Shown here one piece after another: positions 27,901 to 34,132 of a DNA stretch of 34,132 nucleotides. The DNA lies in contig NPFB01000123.1 of the NCBI GenBank assembly GCA_014084085.1, forward strand, positions 2,299 to 36,430. The letters are read 5' to 3'. This DNA comes from Hondaea fermentalgiana. Lineage: Eukaryota > Sar > Bigyra > Thraustochytrida > Thraustochytriidae. The notes below the pieces were generated by a model that made no database searches, was not told where the DNA came from, and saw nothing but the letters and a program-made list of their open reading frames with translations. Each line of letters opens with the position of its first letter. Positions within the stretch are counted from its first letter, which is position 1. A program made the position numbers and the translations under genes.

Positions 27901-30900
27901 CCATTTTGGCAGAGAACTTTCCCGAGCACGTTGACGCTGTAATGGCGGAACCGATGCTCTTTGGTGACTTTACGCAGGCTGTGAGCCGGCTCGCAGAGGA
28001 AGCGGAGGACCCAATGATTTACAAGGATCTGCAAACCTTTGACACGGTGCGCAAAGTGTTTGATGAGGTGCTCGAGCTCTACAATGTCGATAACAAGCCG
28101 ATGACACTTGTTCTCTTTGAGATGGCCATCGAGCATTTGTGCCGCATTTACCGCGTGCTTGGTCTTCCGTTGGGCCATTGCTTGCTGGTTGGTGTCGGTG
28201 GTAGCGGCAAGCAATCGCTGACGCGTCTTGCCACCTTTGCGTGCGGGTACAAGATCTTTGAGATTGTGCTCTCTCGTGGCTATGGCGAAAAGGAGTTCCG
28301 CGATGATCTCAAGGAGCTCTATCGCATGCTCGGTGAGGGCCCTGTCGTCTTTCTCTTTACGGATGCCCATGTTGTGGAGGAGGGCTTTCTTGAACTCATT
28401 AACAACATGCTTACCACGGGCATGGTGCCAGCACTCTTGGAGAATGACGAAAAGGACGCGGCATGCAATGGTGTGCGCGCTGAGGCCAAGGCCGCGGGGC
28501 TCATCGACACCAAGGACAACCTGTGGGCCTTTTATGTGCGCAAGTGCCGCATGAACTTGCACATTGTGCTGGCCATGTCGCCAAGTGGAGACACGTTGCG
28601 CGTGCGATGCCGTAACTTCCCCGGACTCGTCAGCGGATGCGTGATTGATTGGTTCTTTCCTTGGCCCGCCGATGCGCTTCGGAGCGTGGCCAACTACTTT
28701 TTGCAGGACGAGCCCCTTCCCGAACAACAGCGCGAGGCTATTGTGGAACACATGGTCGTGGTGCACCAGGGCGTGATTGAATCGAGTGAGCGCTTCTACG
28801 CAGAGCTGCGGCGCCACAACTATGTGACCCCCAAGAACTTTCTCGACTATCTAGCCAACTACAGAGCTGGAATGAAGGAGAACAAGCGCAAGGTTGAAGA
28901 AAACATCAAGCGTCTCGGCGGAGGTCTCACCAAGCTGCAAGAAGCAGAGGTCTCTGTGGATGCCATGAGCAAGGAGCTCGCTTCGAAGAAGATCATTGTC
29001 GACGGCAAGACAAAGGATTGCCAAGAAATGATTGCCGACATTGATGCGAAGCAAAAGATTGCCGCCGAACAGCAAGAGGCTGCCGAGCAAAAGAAGAAGG
29101 AGCTCGAGGAGAGCAACGAGATCATTGTGGCCGAAAAGGCCAAGGCTGACGAGCAGCTCATGGAGGCCTTGCCCGCGCTCGAGGCGGCCGCCGAGGCTCT
29201 TGACAACCTCGACAAGAACGACATTACTGAGATCAAGGCTTTTGCGTCGCCACCCCCTGCCGTGGCCTCCGTGTGCATGTGCGTCGTGTATCTGCGACCC
29301 ACAGGAACGGAAGATGAGAACTCGGGCTGGAAGGGTGCCAAGGCCATGATGGGCCAAGGCAACTTTCTCGCTTCGCTCAAGGCGTACGACAAGGACTCGA
29401 TCACGGAGAAGATGATTCGCAAGGTGAAAACCTACTTTCGCGACCCGGAGTTCAACATGGAGAACATGAAGAAAATCTCCAAGGCCGGCGCCGGTCTGTT
29501 TCAGTGGGTTATCGCCATTGTCAAGTACCACGAGGTCGCACGGAATGTCGAGCCTCTGCGTAACAAGGTCCGTGACCTCGAAAAGCAAAAGGCGGCTGCC
29601 GAGAAGGAGCTTGGGGAGATCATGCAAAAGCTCTCCGAGCTCGAAGAGCAGCTCGGAGAGCTTAACGCCAAGTTCTCGGAAGCCAATGAGGAGCTTACGG
29701 CGCTTCGTGACGAGGCACAGCTCATGGAGAAGCGTCTTACGGCCGCAAGCAAGCTCATTGAGGGCTTGAGTTCCGAGAAGGAGCGCTGGAGCAAGGACAT
29801 TGCTGGTCTCGAGAGCAAGACTGTACAGCTCGTGGGCGACTGCCTTCTGGGAGCCTCCTTTCTCTCCTACTTGGGCGTGTTCACCTCCAAGTACCGTCGC
29901 GAGTTGGTGGAAGGTGTCTGGGAGCCGGATGTGCGCGAGCGTGGCGTACCGCTGTCGGATGACTTCAAGGTTGAGACGTTGCTGACGGACGATGTTGAAA
30001 TCCAAAAGTGGAATGGCGAGGGCCTCCCCGGTGACGACCATTCGATCCAGAACGGTATTCTTACCACGAACTGCTCGCGCTTCCCCCTTTGTATCGACCC
30101 GCAGCAGCAGGCCGTCAAGTGGATCAAGCGCAAGGAGGCGGCGAACAACTTGACGGTGCGCACGTTCAGCGACGGTGACTTCATGAAGCATCTGGAGCTC
30201 GCGATCCAGTTTGGTAATCCGTACCTCTTTGAGAATGTCGACGAGGAACTCGATCCAATGATCGATCCTGTGCTGGAGCGCAACACAATTGTTGAGAATG
30301 GCCAGCGCATGATTGTGATTGGCGACAAAAAGGTCGATTGGGACGCAAACTTTAGGCTCTACATGACGACCAAGCTGGCCAACCCGCATTACACGCCCGA
30401 AGTCATGGGTAAGACGATGATCATCAACTACAGTGTGACGATCTCGGGTCTTGCAGATCAGCTGCTCAACGTGGTCGTGGGACATGAGCGTGCGGATATT
30501 GAGGAGAAGTTCGCAGAGATCGTCACGCAAATGAGTGATAACACGCAAGCGCTTGCCCAACTCGAAGATACCCTGCTCAAGACCCTAGCGTCGTCGACGG
30601 GTAACATTCTCGATAACGAAGAGCTCATTGCCACGCTTGAGGAGGCAAAGACCAAGGCCGTCGACATTCACGCGCAAATTGAGAATGCATCCTTTACAAA
30701 GGACGAGATCCAGTCCGCTCGTAAGCAGTACCAGCCCGTGGCGAAACGAGGCTCGATTCTCTTCTTTGCCCTGTCCGGTCTTTCGACGCTTATGCGCATG
30801 TACGAGACTTCGCTGGCCTCGTTTCTCACTGTGTTTCAAAAGAGTCTCGACGATGCAAAGAAGGACGGCATTCTAGACAACCGTCTGCGCAACATGATTG

Positions 30901-33209
30901 AGGAGGCGACCCGCCAGCTCTACGACTACACCTGCACGGGCATCTTTGAGCGCCACAAGCTCATGTTCTCCTTGCAGCTGACTTGCATGATTATGGAGGG
31001 TGATGGCGAGCTGGATCGCTCGCAGCTCGACTTCTTCCTCAAGGGTGACACGTCGATTTCCTCAGATGGTGAGTCACGCAAGAAACCTTGCGAATGGATC
31101 TCGGACTCGGGCTGGAAAGATCTGCTCAAGCTCGAGACAATGGGCGAGAGCTTTGCAGGTCTCGCGGACTCTGTGGAGAATCAGGAACGCTCGTGGAATG
31201 CGTGGTACGAGCTCGAGGCGCCCGAAACGGAGCCTTTTCCCGAGGGCTTTGCCCAACGTCTCAATCCTTTCGAGGGCCTTTTGCTGACGCGTTGCTTCCG
31301 TCCCGATCGCGTCTACAATGCCGTCAAGCTCTTTATCATGGGCCATCCACGACTCGGTGAAAAGTATGTGCAGCCGCCCGTGCTCAACTTTCAGCGAATC
31401 TTCAATCAGTCGACAGAGTACACGCCCATGGTCTTTATTTTGTCCCCTGGTGCAGATCCTGCGCTGGATATTCAGGCGCTCGGCGAGGAGCTTGGCTTTG
31501 CGGGTAACCTTTTCAAGACAGTGTCGCTGGGTCAGGGCCAGGGTCCATTGGCAATGCAGCTGCTCGAGACCGGTGCGGCACGCGGACACTGGGTTCTTTT
31601 GCAAAACTGTCACTTGCTCATTTCGTGGCTTCGCGAGCTTGAAAAGGTTCTGGAGACAATGCACAAGGTGAATCCGGCCTTTCGTCTGTGGATGACTACT
31701 GACCCGACGGAGAAGTTCCCCATGGGTATCCTTCAGCGCTCGCTCAAGGTCGTCACGGAACCGCCTGATGGCCTCAAGCTTAACATGCGCTCGACGTTGG
31801 CTCGTCTCGACGAGTCTGTCTTGGAAGAGTGCGACCACGCGGCCTACCGTCCGCTCGTGTATGTGTTGACCTTTTTGCATGCTGTGGTGCAGGAGCGCCG
31901 CAAGTACGGCAAGATTGGATTTAATGTGGCTTACGATTTTGCTGGCAGCGACTACGCCGTCTCGCGTCGTCTCGTGTCACTGTACCTGAACAAGGCTCTC
32001 GACAATGGCGACGAGATGATCCCCTGGGGAAGCATCTCCTATCTGGTGGGCAGTGCCATGTACGGCGGACGTGTATCTGATGACTACGATCGACGCGTTC
32101 TTCTCACGTATGTGGACGAATACATGGGCGACTTTCTCTTTGATGACTGCCAGAAGTTCTTCTTTTCGCGCGCAGGTTTTGAGTATGATTTGCCCGAGGA
32201 CGGTCAGCTTGAAACGTTGCGAGGTCATGTGGAGAAGATGCCGCTCAATTGCGGTCCGTCCGTCTTTGGTCTTCACCCTAACGCTGAGATTGGTTACCTC
32301 ACGAGCGCCACGCGTAGTCTGTGGAAGAACCTGGTCGATTTGCAGCCTCGTACGGCGTCCTCGTCGGGTGGAATGTCCCGTGAAGAAGTCATTGAGCGGT
32401 CTGCTGAGAACATTCAGCGCAATGTCCCAGAGCCGGTGGACATCCTCATTGTTAAGAAGAAGCTTGGCATTCCGAGCCCGACTGAAATCGTCCTCTTGCA
32501 AGAGCTCGAGCGCTGGAATGTGCTGGTTGCCACGATGGCCTCGTCGCTGGTGGATCTCAAGCGTGCGCTCAAGGGAGAGATTGGTATGAGTGAGGCCCTC
32601 GATGAGCTCGCCTCTTCGCTGTTTAATGGTTACCTCCCGGGAATGTGGCGCCGTCTTTGCCCGGACACGCAAAAGGGTCTGGGTTCGTGGATCGAGCACT
32701 TTAAGCACCGATTCGATCAGTACAGCTCTTGGATTGAGGAGGGTGAGCCCAAGGTCATGTGGCTTTCGGGTCTTCACATTCCAGAGTCGTACCTGACGGC
32801 ACTGGTTCAGGCGGCATGTCGCCAGCGTAACTGGCCGCTCGACAAGAGTGTCATGTACACAAAGGTGACCCAGTACAGCTCGCCAGACCAGGTAGAAGAG
32901 CGCCCTGATATGGGATGTTTTGTGTCTGGACTCTATCTCGAAGGCGCGGCTTGGGATCTGGAGCAGAGTTGCCTCGTTCCGCAGCCGCCAAAGGTCCTCG
33001 TCCAGGAGCTGCCATTGCTTCGCGTCATTCCCATCGAAGCGAGCAAGCTCAAGCTGCAGGACACGCTCAAGACGCCCGTGTACGTGACGCAGGATCGCCG
33101 CAACGCCATGGGTGTCGGTCTAGTGTTTTCTGCCGACCTTGCAACTACCGAGCACCCGAGTCGTTGGGTCCTTCAGGGTGTCTCGCTCAGTCTCAACATC
33201 GATTCCTAA
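18975..33209 (+). CDS. DNAH10: Axonemal dynein heavy chain, inner-arm I1/f 1-beta type (DNAH10-like)
   Basis: One uninterrupted exon of 4744 residues, ATG 18975 (CACCATGA) to TAA 33207-33209. This is the ATP-driven motor of an inner dynein arm in flagella. The N-terminal tail and linker cover about residues 1-2000. The AAA ring follows: AAA1 P-loop GPAGTGKT at 2047 with Walker B CFDEFN, AAA2 GPTGGGKT at 2334, AAA3 GDPGTAKT at 2718 and AAA4 GVGGSGKQ at 3073. The stalk coiled coil runs from about 3310, the microtubule-binding domain is near 3425-3510, the return coil runs to about 3615, then AAA5-6 and the C-terminal domain. Subtype rests on close agreement with DNAH10, e.g. GLDWKAMGSIFSGLAQ, RALKSVLVMAGGLKRQ and MWLSGLHIPESYLTALVQA, rather than outer-arm or cytoplasmic dyneins. 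Small Ala/Glu/Asp-rich inserts occur near residues 920-950 and 2495-2520. The gene implies a flagellated stage. Confidence 0.96.
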   Translation: MSAADENLALHTWVQKTVCTGLDVDESVYVNWSESRGKVELDTFLASAPCETCFIFVLEGEDEEDEDSDNHDGADNGAEKQGSEFLSLFHKVLLPGELPGMGLAGRRQVYLCKTIDGPLGDGQDDQLEFGVLTGDPLADLGDIIREVYIPLLDRAAPGRTSPGLDDPIRSPGASSGPEHEAISDSGIDVDFREAEAKGGDGAQALGVTKTSLAAKTSVNIMEQSASSSLSRELRANMQKFESQIEHALQQVNGDVHLYIPDVAIQDLDTIADDYEAVSQLEEALEEWSKAVSQVVDQETRKTPQRAGPLAEIEFWRKRNAALSALYEQISLPTVQHMLKALELVEANMFPTFRFHFAELTKLYVEAKDNVKFLSTLERHFKAISSGTLGSILDTLPSMMNAIRMVWIISRHYNTDERMVPLMERIGGEIADKVATEISIRTILRRSPEIALKSISEASTVLESWYKTYMSVREKIEASGTDHRWEFDRKRLFEQTNYMAKICENLHEVALVLDQFQKFLGPELKAVTGDSEGIDEVMRRVEALIDPLESVPFDIFDRRYKTSWDAVMSQFRLKVDEIEDMTKRFIDTSFQKLRSAEGAFDLLQNFQNIQSRESINRQMMQKFDDILLQYSKELERVRETFEANAAEPPVFKNFPPVAGSIAWAQHLYYRAKRPIMRFRKMESWFDGSQTWQNVMAEYISFAKVIKEYSKNKYAEWQERAHATSLLLQQAVLGPPLVPIKDGANLEDYDAESRVTGLCLPEPPYYVNFSDDLVRLIRETKYLDRMGYQVPEAALNVALQEEKYHGYVQALNEMLENYHAILRSLRPVERRLVATRLRELQSELRHGFDPCNWCSLHIPTLIERCTKAINEFQSVIVQIHKSSSMIEEVIESIENAALVDVDLFADRLGRSSQHSGKPGGAAPASSPAAIASATAVPVADAAGEADADADGTMEISVLYETLEKSLQEKVAALVRKYESIGPLLVKVEEIVASSNTGASPVLAEFYNFWEKRMYNAITKMVIRGIASFEVLLNLDREGEGAGAALSDDGMGASSAAVGPATNMRPPLCHVQAALNGSDVSVSPALTDIYKYVSRIVRSIVESSKSFHRWMRGTCKECEPVVVSEDEDPIVFSFYQDVSKSPHVIKLMLGLNHSFQRTFTIVRRYLDTWQRYDEVYGLWDTKRKEQLGRLRDKKPSCVYFDNRIAIYDKLSDTVRAQTSRKDIDFLRIDCYSVQAGLSARAQQWTEEYGRVLFEIAKGRIDALNEEVRQCREVLESDPNDLEELKHVLHVIASVNEKTMVKELEIADIMESFRTLAKFELLPDRLIVETEETAAAAAAAPLSPKTPGADGANSLQNRIQEAEAAFADARTLDETWRQLVLDSKTKDLRMDQVKDEFRQVTQTSAEDFVTTVRALKRAFETTGPGTKSNGDGELDEGVELMEHYVEKLAHMFREREQIVNAQKLFNLDITSYPELNQVKTELSKLQQIYGLYSELKAFESEMSSMLWSELDVHALLKGAEDLEKKLRKLPKELRAMSTYDAVEEAIVRFRDSIPLIQSLKNDAMKKRHWDKLSKVTGVVFEMDPKTFTLGALFEMKLARFEAEIAEIVNEGNQEAKIEKALKDIEEKWKDTNFGVAKYKKNGVDKGFVLRSCDDIKLELEDNMLNLQTMSGSRFVVSFADVVRKWEKQLNHVLETIDVWFKVQSKWMYLESIFVGAEDIRMQLPEEAKKFDQVDKAWKGVMVGTSKNPNVVEACHAENRIETLRALSERLDLCQKSLSDYLDTKRNSFPRFFFISDDELLSVLGSSDPTSIQVHMLKLFDNTKYLQFGRGAKTVIGMGSSEDEEFSFATPAPVEGPVEQWMTTVESEMRKSLRKISKEGTFFYAKQDRVQWVDDNIGMTGLLGTQIWWTWEVQDVFRRVRDGNKHAMKQFADKLTAQLNELVHKVRQNISSHMRKKVNSLLIIDVHARDIVDKFVRDSILDEREFAWESQLRFYWDQVVDDVIIRQCTGAFDYGYEFMGLNGRLVITPLTDRCYMTITQAHTFNLGTAPAGPAGTGKTETVKDLAKGMALPCFVINCGEGLDWKAMGSIFSGLAQIGAWGCFDEFNRINIEVLSVVSAQLQAIQGGLKAGRKKVDIGLGSEIRLDKKIGVFVTMNPGYAGRTELPDNLKALFRPVTMIVPDLLQICEIMLFSEGFGLARGLAKKMTTLYSLAKGQLSKQHHYDFGLRALKSVLVMAGGLKRQYAEMPEDLVLMRALRDSNMPKFVFDDVPLFRGLIADLFPGLDCPRVAFELLKVEIEGWLEKNSFRPSDEETFQLQVDKTIQMYETLLTRHTCMIVGPTGGGKTVVLECLQEAQGKAFDQSIKMFVLNPKAQTLPELYGELDPVTRDWTDGVLSNLFRSMNEPLPAGRENELRWLIFDGDVDALWIENMNSVMDDNRLLTLPNGERIRLQPYCKLIMETFDLQYASPATISRCGMVYVDPKNLGYKPYYERWVRTRDPASEQGGAAGDDNEAEGNASEAADARAHLQTLLLELFETYVPKCIDFVLEGVLEEEIVERPTQVVPITNLSMVKQLCALMDAMLALGGLKDDPDAQNAAEEAEEMDAAAAAMASKQQLSDVDVEGLFVFGVVWSIGGQLLEESRDRFASVVASCSSTGLPEKLFDSYYDTTTCRWEKWESRVPAYQQPSPFEFNRIMVPTKENVLYTQLLRLTKVVEKPVLFIGDPGTAKTVTIQNFIDSQKQESHMKLNLNFSSRTTSLDVQNNIVDVVDKRTGRIYGPPAGKQLLIFIDDMNMPIVDTYGTQAPIALLHFLVGKGAMYDRGKDLDLRIYKDLQFFAAMGPPGGGRNNVDPRFISLFNVFNLTPPSEAVLTHIYSSIITSYLKDKFDDNVVALGPKITSCTLRLYNALLLALPPTPSKFHYVFNLRDLGRIFEGMCRATPDEFDGMPGSVVRLWRNECARVLFDRLISEEDHLYVREEFTTILAENFPEHVDAVMAEPMLFGDFTQAVSRLAEEAEDPMIYKDLQTFDTVRKVFDEVLELYNVDNKPMTLVLFEMAIEHLCRIYRVLGLPLGHCLLVGVGGSGKQSLTRLATFACGYKIFEIVLSRGYGEKEFRDDLKELYRMLGEGPVVFLFTDAHVVEEGFLELINNMLTTGMVPALLENDEKDAACNGVRAEAKAAGLIDTKDNLWAFYVRKCRMNLHIVLAMSPSGDTLRVRCRNFPGLVSGCVIDWFFPWPADALRSVANYFLQDEPLPEQQREAIVEHMVVVHQGVIESSERFYAELRRHNYVTPKNFLDYLANYRAGMKENKRKVEENIKRLGGGLTKLQEAEVSVDAMSKELASKKIIVDGKTKDCQEMIADIDAKQKIAAEQQEAAEQKKKELEESNEIIVAEKAKADEQLMEALPALEAAAEALDNLDKNDITEIKAFASPPPAVASVCMCVVYLRPTGTEDENSGWKGAKAMMGQGNFLASLKAYDKDSITEKMIRKVKTYFRDPEFNMENMKKISKAGAGLFQWVIAIVKYHEVARNVEPLRNKVRDLEKQKAAAEKELGEIMQKLSELEEQLGELNAKFSEANEELTALRDEAQLMEKRLTAASKLIEGLSSEKERWSKDIAGLESKTVQLVGDCLLGASFLSYLGVFTSKYRRELVEGVWEPDVRERGVPLSDDFKVETLLTDDVEIQKWNGEGLPGDDHSIQNGILTTNCSRFPLCIDPQQQAVKWIKRKEAANNLTVRTFSDGDFMKHLELAIQFGNPYLFENVDEELDPMIDPVLERNTIVENGQRMIVIGDKKVDWDANFRLYMTTKLANPHYTPEVMGKTMIINYSVTISGLADQLLNVVVGHERADIEEKFAEIVTQMSDNTQALAQLEDTLLKTLASSTGNILDNEELIATLEEAKTKAVDIHAQIENASFTKDEIQSARKQYQPVAKRGSILFFALSGLSTLMRMYETSLASFLTVFQKSLDDAKKDGILDNRLRNMIEEATRQLYDYTCTGIFERHKLMFSLQLTCMIMEGDGELDRSQLDFFLKGDTSISSDGESRKKPCEWISDSGWKDLLKLETMGESFAGLADSVENQERSWNAWYELEAPETEPFPEGFAQRLNPFEGLLLTRCFRPDRVYNAVKLFIMGHPRLGEKYVQPPVLNFQRIFNQSTEYTPMVFILSPGADPALDIQALGEELGFAGNLFKTVSLGQGQGPLAMQLLETGAARGHWVLLQNCHLLISWLRELEKVLETMHKVNPAFRLWMTTDPTEKFPMGILQRSLKVVTEPPDGLKLNMRSTLARLDESVLEECDHAAYRPLVYVLTFLHAVVQERRKYGKIGFNVAYDFAGSDYAVSRRLVSLYLNKALDNGDEMIPWGSISYLVGSAMYGGRVSDDYDRRVLLTYVDEYMGDFLFDDCQKFFFSRAGFEYDLPEDGQLETLRGHVEKMPLNCGPSVFGLHPNAEIGYLTSATRSLWKNLVDLQPRTASSSGGMSREEVIERSAENIQRNVPEPVDILIVKKKLGIPSPTEIVLLQELERWNVLVATMASSLVDLKRALKGEIGMSEALDELASSLFNGYLPGMWRRLCPDTQKGLGSWIEHFKHRFDQYSSWIEEGEPKVMWLSGLHIPESYLTALVQAACRQRNWPLDKSVMYTKVTQYSSPDQVEERPDMGCFVSGLYLEGAAWDLEQSCLVPQPPKVLVQELPLLRVIPIEASKLKLQDTLKTPVYVTQDRRNAMGVGLVFSADLATTEHPSRWVLQGVSLSLNIDS

Positions 33210-33960
33210 ACACACAATTATATACCACTATTTTGGACAAGGCACAAAGGCACAAAGGTGGTGATGGTATTGGTGGTGGTGGTGTTGGTGGCGGTGGCAG
33301 CGGCTACAGGACGGTACTACATAGCACGTGCAGCGCACACGTCGCAGTTGTCAAGTGGCCTGCCTGGAGGCAAGCCAGCCACTCTTGCCACCGCTCTCCT
33401 CGCCCCAAGAACGCAAACGCGCGCGCGAGAGAGGTGAGAGAGAGAAAGAGAGGCGAACAGCAGTCTCCGCGTCGCGACAGCACCCCTTTTCGTTCCTGAC
33501 GGAGCCCATCTCTGCCTGTGCCTCGCATCATCTCCATCATCTGCGTCAACGGTGGGTGGGTTTCCCCACAGACGATGGACTCAGCTCCGCAAAGAAGTGA
33601 AGGACTCCGCCGCGCCGAGGTGGAAGCCGGCCGGCATCTCGCACGCGCGGGCGAGCACGTGCCGCCGACAAGAAGTAGCAGCGCCGGCGGCCTGGCTCCA
33701 TGCCCGCGCCGCCGTCGCTCGTCCCCGGCGAGGTTTTCTTGCGCTATGTCATGCCATGCCGTGCCGCCTTATGCCACCCATACCTCCTTCCTCCCTCACA
33801 GGTCGGTCGGTCGATGGATGGGTCGGTCACCGCTGCGCTCGCAATCATCGTGCCGGCCTCCTGGCGCGCCCTCCCGCGCCATCCATTCAGGTCGAGGCTT
33901 TCACTCCGTGCGCGACTGCGCGAGGCAGCGCAAGCGGCAGCGGCGCCCCATCTTGCCACG

Positions 33961-33993
33961 CATTCATTCATTCATTCATTCATTCATTCATTC
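33961..33993 (+). repeat. (CATT)n tetranucleotide repeat
   Basis: Eight perfect CATT units followed by degenerate CATT/TTCATT-rich sequence to about 34070. Confidence 0.95.
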
Positions 33994-34078
33994 CTTGAAT
34001 TTCATTTCCATTCATTTGCATTTTTCATTCATTCGATTTCGTTCCATTCACCACTGCATTTTCCATTCATTCGGTTGC

Positions 34079-34080
<2 letters not shown>

Positions 34081-34132
<52 letters not shown>
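34081..34132 (+). repeat. (GATT)13 tetranucleotide repeat at window edge
   Basis: Thirteen perfect GATT units reaching the last base; the true length is unknown because the window ends inside it. Confidence 0.97.

Larger units (their letters stand above)
33210..34132. other. 3' flank of dynein gene, simple-sequence DNA to the window edge
   Basis: About 920 bp. It begins with AT-rich sequence (ATTATATACCACTATTTTGG), then direct GGCACAAA repeats, GGTGGTGGT-rich sequence (33258-33300), GC-rich sequence and tetranucleotide repeats. An ATG frame at 33573 extends through the repeats but is Ser/Arg-rich and then pure repeat translation, so I do not call it. No clear palindrome lies 40-50 nt after the dynein stop. 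Confidence 0.6.

Noticed and set aside
28851..30560. 569-codon antisense frame over the dynein stalk region
   Set aside because: Leu-rich antisense of Glu/Lys-rich coiled coil; no independent evidence.
33573..34090. Plus-strand frame at the right end
   Set aside because: Its end translates CATT and GATT repeats, and its start lacks any recognisable domain.

Overview
This is nuclear DNA from a eukaryotic protist with a motile stage. It has GT-AG introns of roughly 90-185 nt, a 14.2-kb axonemal dynein heavy chain gene, a class III PI3-kinase, a nucleotide-sugar transporter and a mitochondrial Hsp70 escort factor. Compact genes, GC-rich low-complexity 5' regions and ribonuclease-inhibitor-type LRR repeats would suit a stramenopile such as a thraustochytrid (labyrinthulomycete). 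That placement is inference; only a eukaryote with flagella or cilia follows directly from the genes.

Layout. Positions 1-3631 (minus) hold a leucine-rich-repeat gene of thirteen exons. Ten are near-identical 84-nt LRR cassettes separated by homologous introns, and a coiled-coil exon with a stop codon follows. Further LRR exons continue to the left edge. 4417-7167 (minus) is a VPS34-type PI3-kinase with a polyglutamine insert in its catalytic domain. 8138-10264 (plus) is an AI-2E/TMEM245-family membrane protein that appears to need a one-nucleotide exon at 9676. 10822-11562 (minus) is a small, probably disordered protein with a perfect destruction box. 12294-13268 (plus) is a two-exon SGNH/SASA carbohydrate esterase. 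13684-14769 (minus) is an SLC35A-type nucleotide-sugar transporter. 16680-17220 (plus) may be a small two-exon gene of unknown function. 17624-18163 (minus) is a DNL-type zinc-finger protein (Zim17/HEP) with unusual cysteine spacing. 18975-33209 (plus) is an intronless DNAH10-type inner-arm dynein heavy chain of 4744 residues. The right end is simple-sequence DNA.

The genes do not form a pathway. They look like ordinary neighbours on both strands, with divergent pairs sharing GC-rich promoter regions and convergent pairs sharing short AT-rich 3' regions. The signals most worth a second look are the single-nucleotide exon, the tandem array of phase-matched LRR exon-plus-intron units, perfect palindromes 42-47 nt after the stop codon of three genes, the destruction-box protein, and the altered zinc ligands of the Zim17-like protein.
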